From the NCBI GenBank assembly GCA_022402565.1, contig JAKRSC010000026.1:1-64000 (forward strand): a DNA stretch of 64,000 bases, given 5' to 3'. The position numbers and the translations under genes were made by a program. Under the pieces are notes generated by a model that was given only the letters and a program-made list of their open reading frames with translations, had not been told where the DNA came from and did no database searches. How positions within the stretch are numbered: the stretch's first letter is position 1; the number at the start of each line of letters is the position of its first letter. The stretch is from Hydrotalea sp. (GTDB lineage Bacteria > Bacteroidota > Bacteroidia > Chitinophagales > Chitinophagaceae). This document shows, piece after piece, positions 41,597 through 50,382 of the stretch.

Positions 41597-44584
41597 TTAG
41601 AATGCATTGAAGCTATACTGGATATAGTACATACCACCAATTTCTGGGTTTCCAAAAGCACTGATATAGTACTTGTTCAAGATATTTGATCCACCCAATT
41701 TGATAGCACTTTTTGTTTTAGGAATGCGATAAGAGATTTGAGCATCTAGGGTTCCGAAAGCATCTACAATACCGCTTCCGAAAGTACCTTCCCAGCTAAC
41801 ATCATCTTGCCATCTGTAAAGAACATTAAAGCCCCAGTTTTTGCCAATTTTGCTATTACCAAAACCAATGTTATATCTCCATGCTGGCGTATTGAAGAAG
41901 GTAACAGCTCCAGCAGGAACATTACGTAATTTATCTCCAGAAACGTTTCCAGTTAATGAGAAGTTAGAAGGTAACTGCCATTCAGCACTTACACCCCAAC
42001 CTTGTGCATCTACTGGAGTTGCTGAGTTGGTAACAAAAGAGAAGGCAGCTGTAGTGAAAGTACTTGCTAACTCTAAATACTGAGCTTGGTTACCAGGAGA
42101 TAAAGGTCCAGTTGCTGGTAAACCAGAAGCAGGACGACCACCCGCTAAACGAGCAATAAAGTTGTTATATCTGCTAAAATAGTAATAAGCATCCACTAGT
42201 AACTTCTTGGTCAATAATCCGCGAAAACCTACTTCATATGAATTCACAGATTCTGGCTTAAGGGTAGTGAACTCTAATCTTCTCAAACCACCAATTGCAG
42301 CAGCAATACCTGCAGGAGTAGGGTTTGCCGCTACAGCAGCGCGGTAAGCAGCTAAACTTTCAGCAGTATAAACTGGGTTATTAGGGAAGTTAAAGAATGT
42401 ATTGAAATTAGGTAAACCACCAATTAATCTTGTTGAAGGTGTTTGAAGGTTGATCCACTGATCTTGTGTTGAAGGGAAACGATAAGCTGTTTGGTAGCTT
42501 AAGCGAACGTTCATGTCTTTAGCAAGCTTGATCAAACCAGTAACACGTGGAGTAAAACGTCCTTCGAAGTTTTGGTTTTTATCATATCTGCCAGAAGCTG
42601 TAATGGTGAACCAATTAGTCAACTCCTTTTTAATTTGCAAATAAGCACCCCACTCGCTGATGTTTATTCTACCAGCAGTATCTGCGAAAATGGTACCACG
42701 AGAATTCAAAGAGAATTGACGGAAATTACCACCCACCAATACTTCTGCAAACTTCACCACATCAGTTAGGTTATATTGACCTTCTACATGGTAAAGGTCG
42801 GTAGCATCTGCGAACTGAGCACCACCACGACTAATTGGGGTTGTGATAGCACGTTGAAATGCTTGACGGAATTGCTGTGAACCTGGAGCTGCAAAACCAA
42901 CCTGAGCAGTATTACGAGCTGCCATATGTGCCATTGCAGGAGGAGCCTGAGGAGTAGCAACCAAAGTTCCGTTAGGCTGAGGAGCCAAACCACCCGTTGC
43001 ATAACCATAAGTTCCAACATACTCTTGGAACCACTGTGTATTTCCTTTCCATGCACCATTTACAGCAAGAGCTGCTAAAGTAGTTGCATAAGAATCTCCA
43101 GAGTTTTCTTGTGTTGTATAAGCTCTTAAGAACCATTTAGGATGCTTCAACTCAAACTTGTACTGACCCATACGCAAGTTCTTCAAAGAATAGCGGTCTG
43201 CGCCAGTATAAACGGTTGTACCAGTACCCCAATAAGCAACCAAAGAAGCTTCTAATTTTTCAGTCAGCTTATAATGTACAGCACCATTTAAACGAACGTT
43301 ATAAGTGTTGTAGTCAACTAAATCACGCTCAGCATAACCAGTACGGCTTACAGTTTGTGCACCAAAATTGGTATTGCCAGGAAGGCTACCCAACATGAAA
43401 GGCAAAAGTTGTAAAGCAGTTGGACGGAAAGGAGCAGGGAAAGCGCCATTAAAAGCATTTGCAAAAGCATTCGGTCCTTGGCTTAAATAAATTGGAAATA
43501 AGCCCTGAAGTGCGCCTATAATTGGACCAGCACCAGCAGCATTTGCTTGACCAAGAACAGCCTGAGAAAAAGCAGACATTGCCAAGCTAGCTTCATCACC
43601 AAAAATACTTACACCATCATATCCTGGATCTGTTGCTCTTGTACCAGGCTTTAATGCGCTAAATACGTTGTTACGAGCAAGGTTTCTTGTATCATTAGCC
43701 TGCCAATCCTGTGCTTGAATCATTTGAGCAGAGAATTTGAAAGCTAATTTATCATTTACCTTTTTTGCCCATCTTACAGACCAGTCAAAGAAAGGTGCAC
43801 GATCGCGCTGACGGCCATCCATATGCATAACACCTTGCTTAATCTGGAAGCTTAATCCTTGGTGCTTGAAAGGGTTCTTGCTATTCATCAACATAGTACC
43901 ATTCATACCACCTGGACCGTATAGGGCAGAGGACGCTCCTTGTAATAGTTCAATGTTATCTACGTCCAATTCAGTCATACCAATCATGCTTCCTACAGAA
44001 AAATTCAAACCAGGAGCCTGGTTATCCATTCCATCGGTTAATTGGTTAAAACGAAGGTTACCACTACCATTGAAACCACGGGTACTAATTGTACGGAATA
44101 ATAAACCCGAAGTAGTCATATCCACTCCTTTGAAGTTTGCTAAACCGTCATAAAAGTTAGGAACAGCTGCATTACGAATTGCCTGAGAATTATAACGCTC
44201 AATAGATACAGGAGACTCAATGTATCTTTCAGGCAAACGAGAAGCTGCAACAACAACCTCATCTCCCAAAGTGAATGAAGGCTCTAATGATACCTCAACA
44301 TTTTGGTTGTTTGAAGTAATGTTGACCTCACGAGGTGCATAACCTACAGAGGTAATCAAAAGCGTAAAAGGCAGCTTTTGAGAGGTTACCAATCGAAAAT
44401 TTCCTTTGTCGTCTGTGAAAGTACCAGATGTGGTTCCCTTCACTGTAACTGATACAGCAGCAACACTTTCGAGCGATTTGCTGTTCTTAACTGAACCTGT
44501 AACTACCGTTGACTGAGCTTGTGCCACAGCCATGGAAAACAGGCCTGTTAAAAGAAGCAAGCAATGAATTAGGGATCTTCTCAT
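41597..44584 (-). CDS. TonB-dependent receptor with carboxypeptidase-like regulatory domain
   Basis: Outer-membrane receptor of about 995 residues from the ATG at 44584, chosen because it gives the signal peptide (MRRSLIHCLLLLTGLFSMAV, then AQAQ); the upstream ATG at 44638 would add 18 residues. Carboxypeptidase-regulatory domain at about 27-110 (SVTVKGTTSGTFTDDKGNF), plug domain (AVPNFYDGLANFKGVDMTTS, ELLQGASSALYGPGGMNGT) and a long barrel with Ala-Gly-Asn-Pro-rich loops. The C-terminal sequence is GGMYYIQYSFNAF, ending in aromatic F as expected. No SusD partner follows, so it is likely a stand-alone receptor; ligand unknown. Confidence 0.92.
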   Translation of the reverse strand: MRRSLIHCLLLLTGLFSMAVAQAQSTVVTGSVKNSKSLESVAAVSVTVKGTTSGTFTDDKGNFRLVTSQKLPFTLLITSVGYAPREVNITSNNQNVEVSLEPSFTLGDEVVVAASRLPERYIESPVSIERYNSQAIRNAAVPNFYDGLANFKGVDMTTSGLLFRTISTRGFNGSGNLRFNQLTDGMDNQAPGLNFSVGSMIGMTELDVDNIELLQGASSALYGPGGMNGTMLMNSKNPFKHQGLSFQIKQGVMHMDGRQRDRAPFFDWSVRWAKKVNDKLAFKFSAQMIQAQDWQANDTRNLARNNVFSALKPGTRATDPGYDGVSIFGDEASLAMSAFSQAVLGQANAAGAGPIIGALQGLFPIYLSQGPNAFANAFNGAFPAPFRPTALQLLPFMLGSLPGNTNFGAQTVSRTGYAERDLVDYNTYNVRLNGAVHYKLTEKLEASLVAYWGTGTTVYTGADRYSLKNLRMGQYKFELKHPKWFLRAYTTQENSGDSYATTLAALAVNGAWKGNTQWFQEYVGTYGYATGGLAPQPNGTLVATPQAPPAMAHMAARNTAQVGFAAPGSQQFRQAFQRAITTPISRGGAQFADATDLYHVEGQYNLTDVVKFAEVLVGGNFRQFSLNSRGTIFADTAGRINISEWGAYLQIKKELTNWFTITASGRYDKNQNFEGRFTPRVTGLIKLAKDMNVRLSYQTAYRFPSTQDQWINLQTPSTRLIGGLPNFNTFFNFPNNPVYTAESLAAYRAAVAANPTPAGIAAAIGGLRRLEFTTLKPESVNSYEVGFRGLLTKKLLVDAYYYFSRYNNFIARLAGGRPASGLPATGPLSPGNQAQYLELASTFTTAAFSFVTNSATPVDAQGWGVSAEWQLPSNFSLTGNVSGDKLRNVPAGAVTFFNTPAWRYNIGFGNSKIGKNWGFNVLYRWQDDVSWEGTFGSGIVDAFGTLDAQISYRIPKTKSAIKLGGSNILNKYYISAFGNPEIGGMYYIQYSFNAF

Positions 44585-44706
44585 AATAGCAATTTTGTTT
44601 AAATATTCAGCAAAATAGCAATTGTTATATTTCTGCAAAAATTTAATTTAAAACTACCTGGAATGAGCTGTGAACAAAAATTGGAAAAGCCCAATGTTTT
44701 GGCTGC

Positions 44707-44714
44707 TAACTTTA
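44707..44714 (+). promoter_or_regulatory. -7 box of purC
   Basis: TAACTTTA matches TAnnTTTG with one mismatch and ends only 4 bases before the purC ATG. Transcription would start at or next to the start codon, so the purC mRNA may be leaderless. The TTG nearest to the -33 position is 22 bases upstream, slightly too far. Confidence 0.4.
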
Positions 44715-44718
44715 CGCC

Positions 44719-45630
44719 ATGAAATTCCCCGATCTACCCCATCAATCTGGTTTTTATCAAGGAAAAGTGAGAGATGTATATTATGTGGGCTCAGAAAAAA
44801 TAGTAATGGTTGCAAGCAACCGCATCTCAGCTTTTGATGTCATTCTTCCTAAAGAAATTCCATATAAAGGACAGGTATTAAATCAGCTTGCTTATTTCAT
44901 GTTGAACAAAACAAGAGATATCTGCCCAAACTGGCTTGATTCTTCTCCCGTACCCTACATTAGCATAGGAAAAAAATGTACACCCTTTAAACTGGAAATG
45001 GTAGTACGGGGTAATTTAGTAGGACATGCATGGCGTACATACCAATCGGGCAAAAGAGAGCTGTGCGGTGTAACGCTTCCCGAGGGCATGAAGGAGTATG
45101 ACTTCTTCCCCACTCCAATAATAACCCCCAGTACAAAAGCGGAAGAAGGACACGATGAGGATATTGACGAAAATTCAATTTTAGACAAGGGTATAGTTAC
45201 CCCACAAGAATGGAGAATATTGAAAGAATATTCACTATCATTATTCGAAAGAGGCAAACAAATTGCAGCTGAAAGAGGCCTGATATTGGCTGATACAAAA
45301 TATGAATTCGGGAAAATTGGAGATGAAATTTATTTAATGGATGAAGTACATACACCCGATTCATCTAGATATTTCTATGCTAGTAATTTTTTGGAAATAA
45401 TTAAAAGGGGTGAGCGGCCTGCTCAACTAAGTAAAGAGTTTGTTCGGGAATGGCTAATTGAAAATAATTTTATGGGGAAGCCAGGACAAGAAATTCCTAT
45501 AATGAGTGAATCTTGGATAAATACAATATCAGATCGTTATATAAAGTTATATGAAGAAGTTACAGGATTGCAGTTTCAACCTTTTGAACCGAATAAAAGT
45601 GATTGGGAAATTGTAAAACAGAGTTTATGA
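44719..45630 (+). CDS. purC: Phosphoribosylaminoimidazole-succinocarboxamide synthase
   Basis: SAICAR synthetase of purine synthesis: condenses CAIR with aspartate using ATP. The 303 residues show GKVRDVYYVGSEKIVMVASNRISAFD-type N-terminal elements (here GKVRDVYYVG and ASNRISAFDV), EMVVRGNLVGHAWR, DKGIVTPQEWR and ILADTKYEFG with the conserved acidic MDEVHTPDSSRY. This is the approximately 300-residue type found in Bacteroidota and eukaryotes, longer than the 237-residue E. coli enzyme. It is divergent from the receptor gene and isolated from other pur genes. Confidence 0.96.
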   Translation: MKFPDLPHQSGFYQGKVRDVYYVGSEKIVMVASNRISAFDVILPKEIPYKGQVLNQLAYFMLNKTRDICPNWLDSSPVPYISIGKKCTPFKLEMVVRGNLVGHAWRTYQSGKRELCGVTLPEGMKEYDFFPTPIITPSTKAEEGHDEDIDENSILDKGIVTPQEWRILKEYSLSLFERGKQIAAERGLILADTKYEFGKIGDEIYLMDEVHTPDSSRYFYASNFLEIIKRGERPAQLSKEFVREWLIENNFMGKPGQEIPIMSESWINTISDRYIKLYEEVTGLQFQPFEPNKSDWEIVKQSL

Positions 45631-45633
45631 AAA

Positions 45634-45657
45634 TAAAAAAGGAGCCAAAAGGCTCCT
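45634..45657. terminator. Intrinsic terminator shared by purC and the 51-residue membrane protein gene
   Basis: GGAGCC (45641-45646), loop AAAA, GGCTCC (45651-45656), with one more A-T pair outside. A-rich sequence on the left gives a T run for the minus strand; a TTTTT also follows a few bases to the right. Confidence 0.8.
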
Positions 45658-45679
45658 GAAATTTTTCACTTGATTAACC

Positions 45680-45835
45680 TTATCCTTTATAAATCAAATA
45701 CACCATAGCTACAATTAGTGCTGCACTATACATAGCACCAGATACTAACAGAACCATTTTAGTAAGAGATTTTTTAGAGGCGGTTTTTACAGAATGAGCC
45801 GAAGCACCATGCTGCATGGTAATAGATTGTGACAT
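45680..45835 (-). CDS. Small single-pass membrane protein, 51 residues (paralogue 1 of 3)
   Basis: Not a family I recognise. Reading from ATG (45835) to TAA (45680) gives 51 residues: a polar, Ser/His-rich N terminus with KTASKKSLTK before one hydrophobic helix (about 27-48) and a short YKG end. By the positive-inside rule the N terminus would be cytoplasmic. The helix carries Y36, L40, A43 and Y46 (Y-x3-L-x2-A-x2-Y), the same spacing as in the two other small proteins nearby. A TATATTTG box (exact TAnnTTTG) ends 21 bases before the ATG, and a terminator lies just downstream. Function unknown; possibly an accessory subunit or regulator of a membrane complex. Confidence 0.7.
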   Translation of the reverse strand: MSQSITMQHGASAHSVKTASKKSLTKMVLLVSGAMYSAALIVAMVYLIYKG

Positions 45836-45856
45836 AGGATGATTGGTTTTACAGTA

Positions 45857-45864
45857 CAAATATA
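45857..45864 (-). promoter_or_regulatory. -7 box of small membrane protein gene 1
   Basis: TATATTTG on the minus strand, an exact TAnnTTTG, 21 bases before the start codon. No good -33 box is seen at 19 bases. Confidence 0.5.
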
Positions 45865-45910
45865 CGATTTTTTACGACAGATTAGATCACTACACATTAA
45901 ATAGACCTTA

Positions 45911-45936
45911 AAAAAAGAGTCGCAATTTGCGACTCT
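45911..45936 (-). terminator. Intrinsic terminator after small membrane protein gene 2
   Basis: AGAGTCGCAA (45916-45925) and TTGCGACTCT (45927-45936) form a perfect 10-base inverted repeat, with As at 45911-45916 giving a T run on the minus strand. It ends the 55-residue gene. Confidence 0.82.
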
Positions 45937-45962
45937 AGAAGTATGTGTCTGACTACCCCGGA

Positions 45963-46130
45963 CTAACGAGTAATCATGACATAATTCAATGCTGCAACCA
46001 GCCCAATTACATACAAAACTACAACCGCCACTACAAGTCCGTCTTCTACCTTCATTTTAGGAAATGCATGCATTTCACGTAGCATTTCTTTTAAGTTCGT
46101 CTGCTTGGGAATTGGTAAAATATGTGCCAT
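45963..46130 (-). CDS. Small single-pass membrane protein, 55 residues (paralogue 2 of 3)
   Basis: Unrecognised family. From ATG (46130) to TAG (45963): a polar, amphipathic N-terminal part (PKQTNLKEMLREMHAFPK), then a helix at about 31-52 with the sequence start GLVVAVVVLYVIGLVAAL and end ITR. Y40, L44, A47 and Y50 repeat the Y-x3-L-x2-A-x2-Y pattern of its two neighbours. Its N terminus is more charged, and there is a KVED pair before the helix. A TAGCTTTA box lies 21 bases upstream of the ATG, and a terminator follows. Function unknown. Confidence 0.7.
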   Translation of the reverse strand: MAHILPIPKQTNLKEMLREMHAFPKMKVEDGLVVAVVVLYVIGLVAALNYVMITR

Positions 46131-46151
46131 ATCTCGGGGTTTTTAATACTA

Positions 46152-46159
46152 TAAAGCTA
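46152..46159 (-). promoter_or_regulatory. -7 box of small membrane protein gene 2
   Basis: TAGCTTTA on the minus strand, one mismatch to TAnnTTTG, ending 21 bases before the start codon, the same distance as in the two sister genes. A T-rich stretch sits at the -33 position. Confidence 0.5.
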
Positions 46160-46335
46160 GAATGCCTCTGTAGTAAAAAAAATGACTTTAAGCATGTTTT
46201 GTAGCATCTTAAAAAATATTTGAAATTGACAATCACAAACAGTTGAGCAAAAAGACATTTTATTTTTTATTAGAATTTACATTACAAAAAATTCAACAAT
46301 CTTTTACTACATCTTGAAATTTATTCAACACAGAA

Positions 46336-46355
46336 TTGTAGTATTAGTACTACAA
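46336..46355. repeat. 8-base inverted repeat, possible operator
   Basis: TTGTAGTA (46336-46343) and TACTACAA (46348-46355), loop TTAG, with no T run. It lies between small-protein genes 2 and 3. A related CTACAA-AAA-TTGTAG occurs at 46650-46664. Both might bind a regulator; nothing proves it. Confidence 0.3.
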
Positions 46356-46371
46356 AAACAACTGAAGCAGG

Positions 46372-46401
46372 TAAAAAAAAGAGCCATCCGAAGATGGCTC
46401 T
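46372..46401 (-). terminator. Intrinsic terminator after small membrane protein gene 3
   Basis: AGAGCCATC (46380-46388) and GATGGCTCT (46393-46401). On the minus strand the loop is TTCG closed by C-G, an extra-stable tetraloop, and the As at 46373-46380 give a T run. Confidence 0.85.
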
Positions 46402-46419
46402 GAAATTGTTTTTTTGCGC

Positions 46420-46578
46420 TTAACCAAGCTGGATGACATACACTAAAGCTGTTGTTAATACAAATCCATAAACTACTCCTACCGTTGTTAACACCTTTTC
46501 CAGTCTTGCATTTCGTCCAATTTGAACGTTAGCTACTTGATTTTCATTTGTGTTGTTTTGATTGAAATTTTGTTGCAT
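46420..46578 (-). CDS. Small single-pass membrane protein, 52 residues (paralogue 3 of 3)
   Basis: Unrecognised family. From ATG (46578) to TAA (46420): an Asn/Gln-rich N terminus (MQQNFNQNNTNENQ), a short basic segment with RNARLEK, and one helix at about 29-50 (VLTTVGVVYGFVLTTALVYV). Y37, L41, A44 and Y47 form the motif shared with its neighbours; with paralogue 1 the helix region shows eight identities in 19 positions. A TAACTTTA box ends 21 bases before the ATG, and the leader carries the same AAAACCAAT string at the same place as in paralogue 1. A strong terminator follows. Function unknown. Confidence 0.7.
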   Translation of the reverse strand: MQQNFNQNNTNENQVANVQIGRNARLEKVLTTVGVVYGFVLTTALVYVIQLG

Positions 46579-46599
46579 AGGTATATTGGTTTTGTACTA

Positions 46600-46607
46600 T
46601 AAAGTTA
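46600..46607 (-). promoter_or_regulatory. -7 box of small membrane protein gene 3
   Basis: TAACTTTA on the minus strand, one mismatch to TAnnTTTG, 21 bases before the start codon. Confidence 0.5.
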
Positions 46608-46649
46608 CACAAAATGTTCAATCCTTTACATAAGGTATAGCACTCGCAA

Positions 46650-46664
46650 CTACAAAAATTGTAG
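46650..46664. repeat. 6-base inverted repeat CTACAA-AAA-TTGTAG
   Basis: Located between the third small membrane protein gene and trhO, upstream of the small gene's -7 box. Similar to the inverted repeat at 46336-46355. It could be an operator or weak hairpin. Confidence 0.25.
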
Positions 46665-46706
46665 CTTAAATTTCGCCAATAATCTAAAACCTGAAATAAT
46701 TCCCAA

Positions 46707-47759
46707 TCAGGAATCCTGTGAACTCCAAATTTGTTTGTATTCGTCGAGGCGCTGTTTGGATTTATTAAAAATATTTCTGCCTAAATCTTTCCCTTTTCTT
46801 AACTCCTTTCTTTCTTCTTCAGGTAATTCCATAACAGAAACACATTCATTGCTACAACAACCTTTCATTTTTTTTGCGCATTCTTCGCATTGAATAAATA
46901 ACAAATGGCATGCTTCATTTTTACAGTTTGTATGCGTATCGCTGGGCTTACCACATTGGTGACAACTTGCAATAACGTCTTGTGTTATTCTTTCACCAAG
47001 TCGTTGATCAAACACAAAATTTTTACCAATAAATTTACTCTCTAGCCCTAACTTATTTAATTGATTGGCATAATTAATTACTCCACCTTCTAAATGATAC
47101 ACATTATCAAAACCCATATGCTTCATGTACGCACTTGCCTTTTCGCATCTAATTCCCCCAGTACAATACATTACAATATTTTTATGCTCACTTCCTTTTA
47201 GCATTTCTACAGCCATAGGTAACTGCTCCCTGAATGTATCTGATGGAATTTCAATTGCTCTTACAAAATGCCCTACCTCAAACTCATAATGATTGCGCAT
47301 ATCTACTACAATCGTATTTTCATCTTCTAACAATGTATTCATCTCTTCAGCATTCACATATTTCCCTTTGTTTTCCATACTGAAAGATGGATCCTCGATT
47401 CCGTCTGCTACAATTTTATCCCTTACTTTAATTCGCAATACCCAAAAACTTTTTCCATCATCATCAACAGCTATATTGAGCCTCAAACCATTCAAAGCAG
47501 GGTATTGGTATAAATACATTCTTAATTCTTCCAATTTTGAATTGGGTACACTAATCTGTGCATTTACTCCCTCTTGAGCTACATAGATTCTTCCAAATAC
47601 TTGCAATGCAGTTAAATCTTTATACCAAGTATTCCTGAACTCTAGAGGATTTTGAATAGGAAAATACTGATAAAAACTAATGGTGGTTCTTGGCTCTTTT
47701 TCAGCCAACATACGAAGACGTAATTCTTCGTTATTAACACGATTGTGTAATAAAGGCAT
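46707..47759 (-). CDS. trhO: tRNA uridine(34) hydroxylase (rhodanese-like)
   Basis: Oxygen-dependent hydroxylation of uridine 34 in tRNA, giving ho5U. The 350 residues have an N-terminal acylphosphatase-like domain (about 25-125) and a rhodanese domain with the active-site loop [14 protein letters not shown]; the C-terminal region is rich in cysteines ([14 protein letters not shown] and [16 protein letters not shown]), which looks like a zinc-binding tail and is typical of longer members. Its stop is 128 bases from the small membrane protein genes. Upstream is DUF5686, on the same strand. Confidence 0.93.
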   Translation of the reverse strand: MPLLHNRVNNEELRLRMLAEKEPRTTISFYQYFPIQNPLEFRNTWYKDLTALQVFGRIYVAQEGVNAQISVPNSKLEELRMYLYQYPALNGLRLNIAVDDDGKSFWVLRIKVRDKIVADGIEDPSFSMENKGKYVNAEEMNTLLEDENTIVVDMRNHYEFEVGHFVRAIEIPSDTFREQLPMAVEMLKGSEHKNIVMYCTGGIRCEKASAYMKHMGFDNVYHLEGGVINYANQLNKLGLESKFIGKNFVFDQRLGERITQDVIASCHQCGKPSDTHTNCKNEACHLLFIQCEECAKKMKGCCSNECVSVMELPEEERKELRKGKDLGRNIFNKSKQRLDEYKQIWSSQDS

Positions 47760-47811
47760 AATACTTCATTTTAGACATCCTTTTCAGAATGTTTCTGTGA
47801 TACAATAAGAA

Positions 47812-47828
47812 CCCGTTTGCAGGACGGG
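47812..47828 (-). terminator. Possible weak terminator after the DUF5686 gene
   Basis: CCCGT (47812-47816) and ACGGG (47824-47828) form a 5-base stem with a 7-base loop. The T run on the minus strand is poor (TTCTTATT). Weak evidence. Confidence 0.3.
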
Positions 47829-47856
47829 CAAAATGTAGTGCGAAGATACTTTTTAT

Positions 47857-50331
47857 TTATTCATCACCTCCAGTCAATAATCCAGAAGTCGAGAATCGAA
47901 TACCATTCATACGAATGCCACCTGATTGATACCCTTGTATCCAATCAATACGAATAATTTTAAAAATGTTTTCTAATCCTATAAACACCTCTCTGTAATA
48001 CCTATTAGATGAAAGTTGAAGAGTATTGGCCCCAGTTACAATAAACCAGTTCAATCTCTTAAAACCAGGAATTTTATTGGTTAAAAAGCCATTTAAGTGA
48101 TACTCGACATGGGCGGTTGAATAAAATTTATCGGTATTACTCATGGTGTAATAAGGAAGCAACTGAAAACTATTTAAATATGAAGATGCAAAGCTAGTTT
48201 GGTTGCCCAAAAAATGTTGATAATCTGGCAGAAACACTTGATCAGAATTTAAAAAGCCACCTATTGTAATTCTATAATTGAATCGGCCTGCAAGCTTTAA
48301 GTTTAAATTGTCGCTAACACGCAATCGCCAGCGTGCATAAGAAACGTCACTACCTAATATGTCAGGTAACCCAAGTGTAAGATTTCCGCTAATGGTTGGA
48401 TACTTAGAACCAATATTCACTTTTCTTTCAGGATACTCAATGTATTTTGCTGCAGGCTGCCAATTAAATCCAACACCAACAGACAATGCTTGGTGTTGAG
48501 AAAGTGGTGCAGCACCTGGTATTTCTACTGGATAATTTTCAGTAAAGCTTTTATTCGCCCTGGTTCTCCAAACTTTTGGGTTCGTTAAATTAGTTAGTGG
48601 TCGTCTGTCTTGATATTCAATAAACCCATTCATAGTTACACCTTTCCCAACACCACCTGAGTAGCTTCCTCTAAAAAATCCAGCCTCATATAATTTAGCA
48701 AAATTTTGATTTTCTAGAAGAGTATAGTATGAGTTAATTCTAGGCAAAATAGGATTACCATTATTAAACTGAAATACCCTACTTCCTGCACTAAAACTAA
48801 TATTGTTGGCGTATTTTTTTCCGTATGAATAACTCGTTCGCAAATAGCCATTCAAGCGACTATTACCAGTGCCATAACGTACTACTGGTTCAACAACCAA
48901 CGCCCTTCTACCATTCTCCGTAAATCTTTTTGAATAGGTAAAAGCTGCGTTAAACACCCAACCCTCCACTAAATTATAGTTAATCATATCAAATACAGGT
49001 GGTATTGAAAAGCTTTCTCTGCTTTTCCTTTTTATAAAAGTTTCTCCAGTTAACAATAAACCTGTAAGTCTTACTTTATTAATTCGCTTATCTAGAGAAT
49101 CTAAGTACTTCGGATCCTTTTGAACTTGTTCTAAGCTATCTTTCTTTTTATAATCCCGCATTTCTTCCTCAGACAGCTCTAATGGGCGAATCGTATCCCA
49201 AAAAGCTTTTGGACGCTTGTTAGAGCTATCTGCAAATTTTAATACAGTATTATCGAATGTCTTTTTTGTAAAAGAAGGATTCAAATTGTATTTATCATAC
49301 ACCTGCACAAAACTTCCAAAAAATTCAAAACCCAAGATCTTTCCAGATGGATAAATTACCTGAGATTTTACGACCCAGCCTTTGGTGGCGGGTACATACA
49401 ATTGTTCTATAATAAGTGTATCTAAAAATTGCATTTGTTGCTCTTTTAGCAAGCTTAACTGTAAGCTATGAATTCGCCATTGATCCTCTACTATATTAAT
49501 ATATCCACTAAATAATGGCTCATACTTTCTTCTTGGAATAACCTTTATTTTACTAATCTCAATGCCATTTTCGTAAAAACTTCCTTCAAATTTGTACTTA
49601 TAATAATTGAGTGCACCCTGTGCAATAGGAGAAATAAATCCGCGTGGATTTAATCCTGAGCCTAGACTAATATTATTGTCATAAAATGAAATGACTTGAG
49701 GGCTGCTAAAACCAAAACCATCACTTTGTCCGCTCACTCTGGTAGACAAAACTTCTACTTTGCTTTTGTTGCCTTCTTCAACAGAATATTTAGCAAGGGT
49801 TTCAGATAAAAAAATCATTTTTCTCTTACTGGAATCTCCATCTTCAAAGTCAACTGTTTGCCCAAGAAATTTTTTGGGGAAATCTCTAAGTTGCAGCTGA
49901 CCTTTAATGTAGACTTCTGTCTCAAAACGTTTAATTTCATCTCTGTAAAAAGACCTTTTCTCAATGGCTTTTCTTATTATTCCATAAGCAGGGTCTTCTC
50001 CCCCAGCCTTCACTTCAACACCTTTTAAATCGTATGACTGTTCTGAAAGTGTAAATATGATTTCAATATCTTCCTTCCCTACTTTAATAACCTGCTCTTT
50101 TGCTTGATAACCAACATGCTGGCAAACTAACGTGTATGTTCCAGCACCTAATTCCAAAGTAAATTTACCCAATTGATTGGCAGTAGTGCCTTTTGTAGTT
50201 CCTTTTACAACCACAGAAGCAAACTGTAATGGATTACCTTTTTCATCAAAAACTTGTCCCTTAACATTGGAAGCATAAACGGTTACTACCGATAAAATCG
50301 TAGAGATAATAGCTAGCAAATAATGTTTCAT
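47857..50331 (-). CDS. DUF5686 protein with carboxypeptidase-like regulatory domain
   Basis: Outer-membrane protein of 824 residues. Signal peptide at about 1-20 (ends VYAS), carboxypeptidase-regulatory-like beta-sandwich at about 22-108 (KGQVFDEKGNPLQFASVVVK), then the DUF5686 region beginning at DPAYGIIRKAIEKRSFYRDE and running to the C terminus, which is rich in barrel-like strands. The family is widespread in Bacteroidota and resembles a barrel-forming protein fused to a surface domain; its function is unknown. It begins 52 bases past the small membrane protein gene, and no partner is evident. Confidence 0.9.
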   Translation of the reverse strand: MKHYLLAIISTILSVVTVYASNVKGQVFDEKGNPLQFASVVVKGTTKGTTANQLGKFTLELGAGTYTLVCQHVGYQAKEQVIKVGKEDIEIIFTLSEQSYDLKGVEVKAGGEDPAYGIIRKAIEKRSFYRDEIKRFETEVYIKGQLQLRDFPKKFLGQTVDFEDGDSSKRKMIFLSETLAKYSVEEGNKSKVEVLSTRVSGQSDGFGFSSPQVISFYDNNISLGSGLNPRGFISPIAQGALNYYKYKFEGSFYENGIEISKIKVIPRRKYEPLFSGYINIVEDQWRIHSLQLSLLKEQQMQFLDTLIIEQLYVPATKGWVVKSQVIYPSGKILGFEFFGSFVQVYDKYNLNPSFTKKTFDNTVLKFADSSNKRPKAFWDTIRPLELSEEEMRDYKKKDSLEQVQKDPKYLDSLDKRINKVRLTGLLLTGETFIKRKSRESFSIPPVFDMINYNLVEGWVFNAAFTYSKRFTENGRRALVVEPVVRYGTGNSRLNGYLRTSYSYGKKYANNISFSAGSRVFQFNNGNPILPRINSYYTLLENQNFAKLYEAGFFRGSYSGGVGKGVTMNGFIEYQDRRPLTNLTNPKVWRTRANKSFTENYPVEIPGAAPLSQHQALSVGVGFNWQPAAKYIEYPERKVNIGSKYPTISGNLTLGLPDILGSDVSYARWRLRVSDNLNLKLAGRFNYRITIGGFLNSDQVFLPDYQHFLGNQTSFASSYLNSFQLLPYYTMSNTDKFYSTAHVEYHLNGFLTNKIPGFKRLNWFIVTGANTLQLSSNRYYREVFIGLENIFKIIRIDWIQGYQSGGIRMNGIRFSTSGLLTGGDE

Positions 50332-50382
50332 AAAAGCGAAGTTAATACTCCCATTTTATGATTATTCACCACTCTTAAAAAT

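Noticed and set aside
45631-46706. The purC-trhO gap as a region of non-coding RNAs
   Set aside because: The three hairpins each follow a short open frame with conserved helix residues and an upstream promoter box, which fits terminators of small genes better than structured RNAs.
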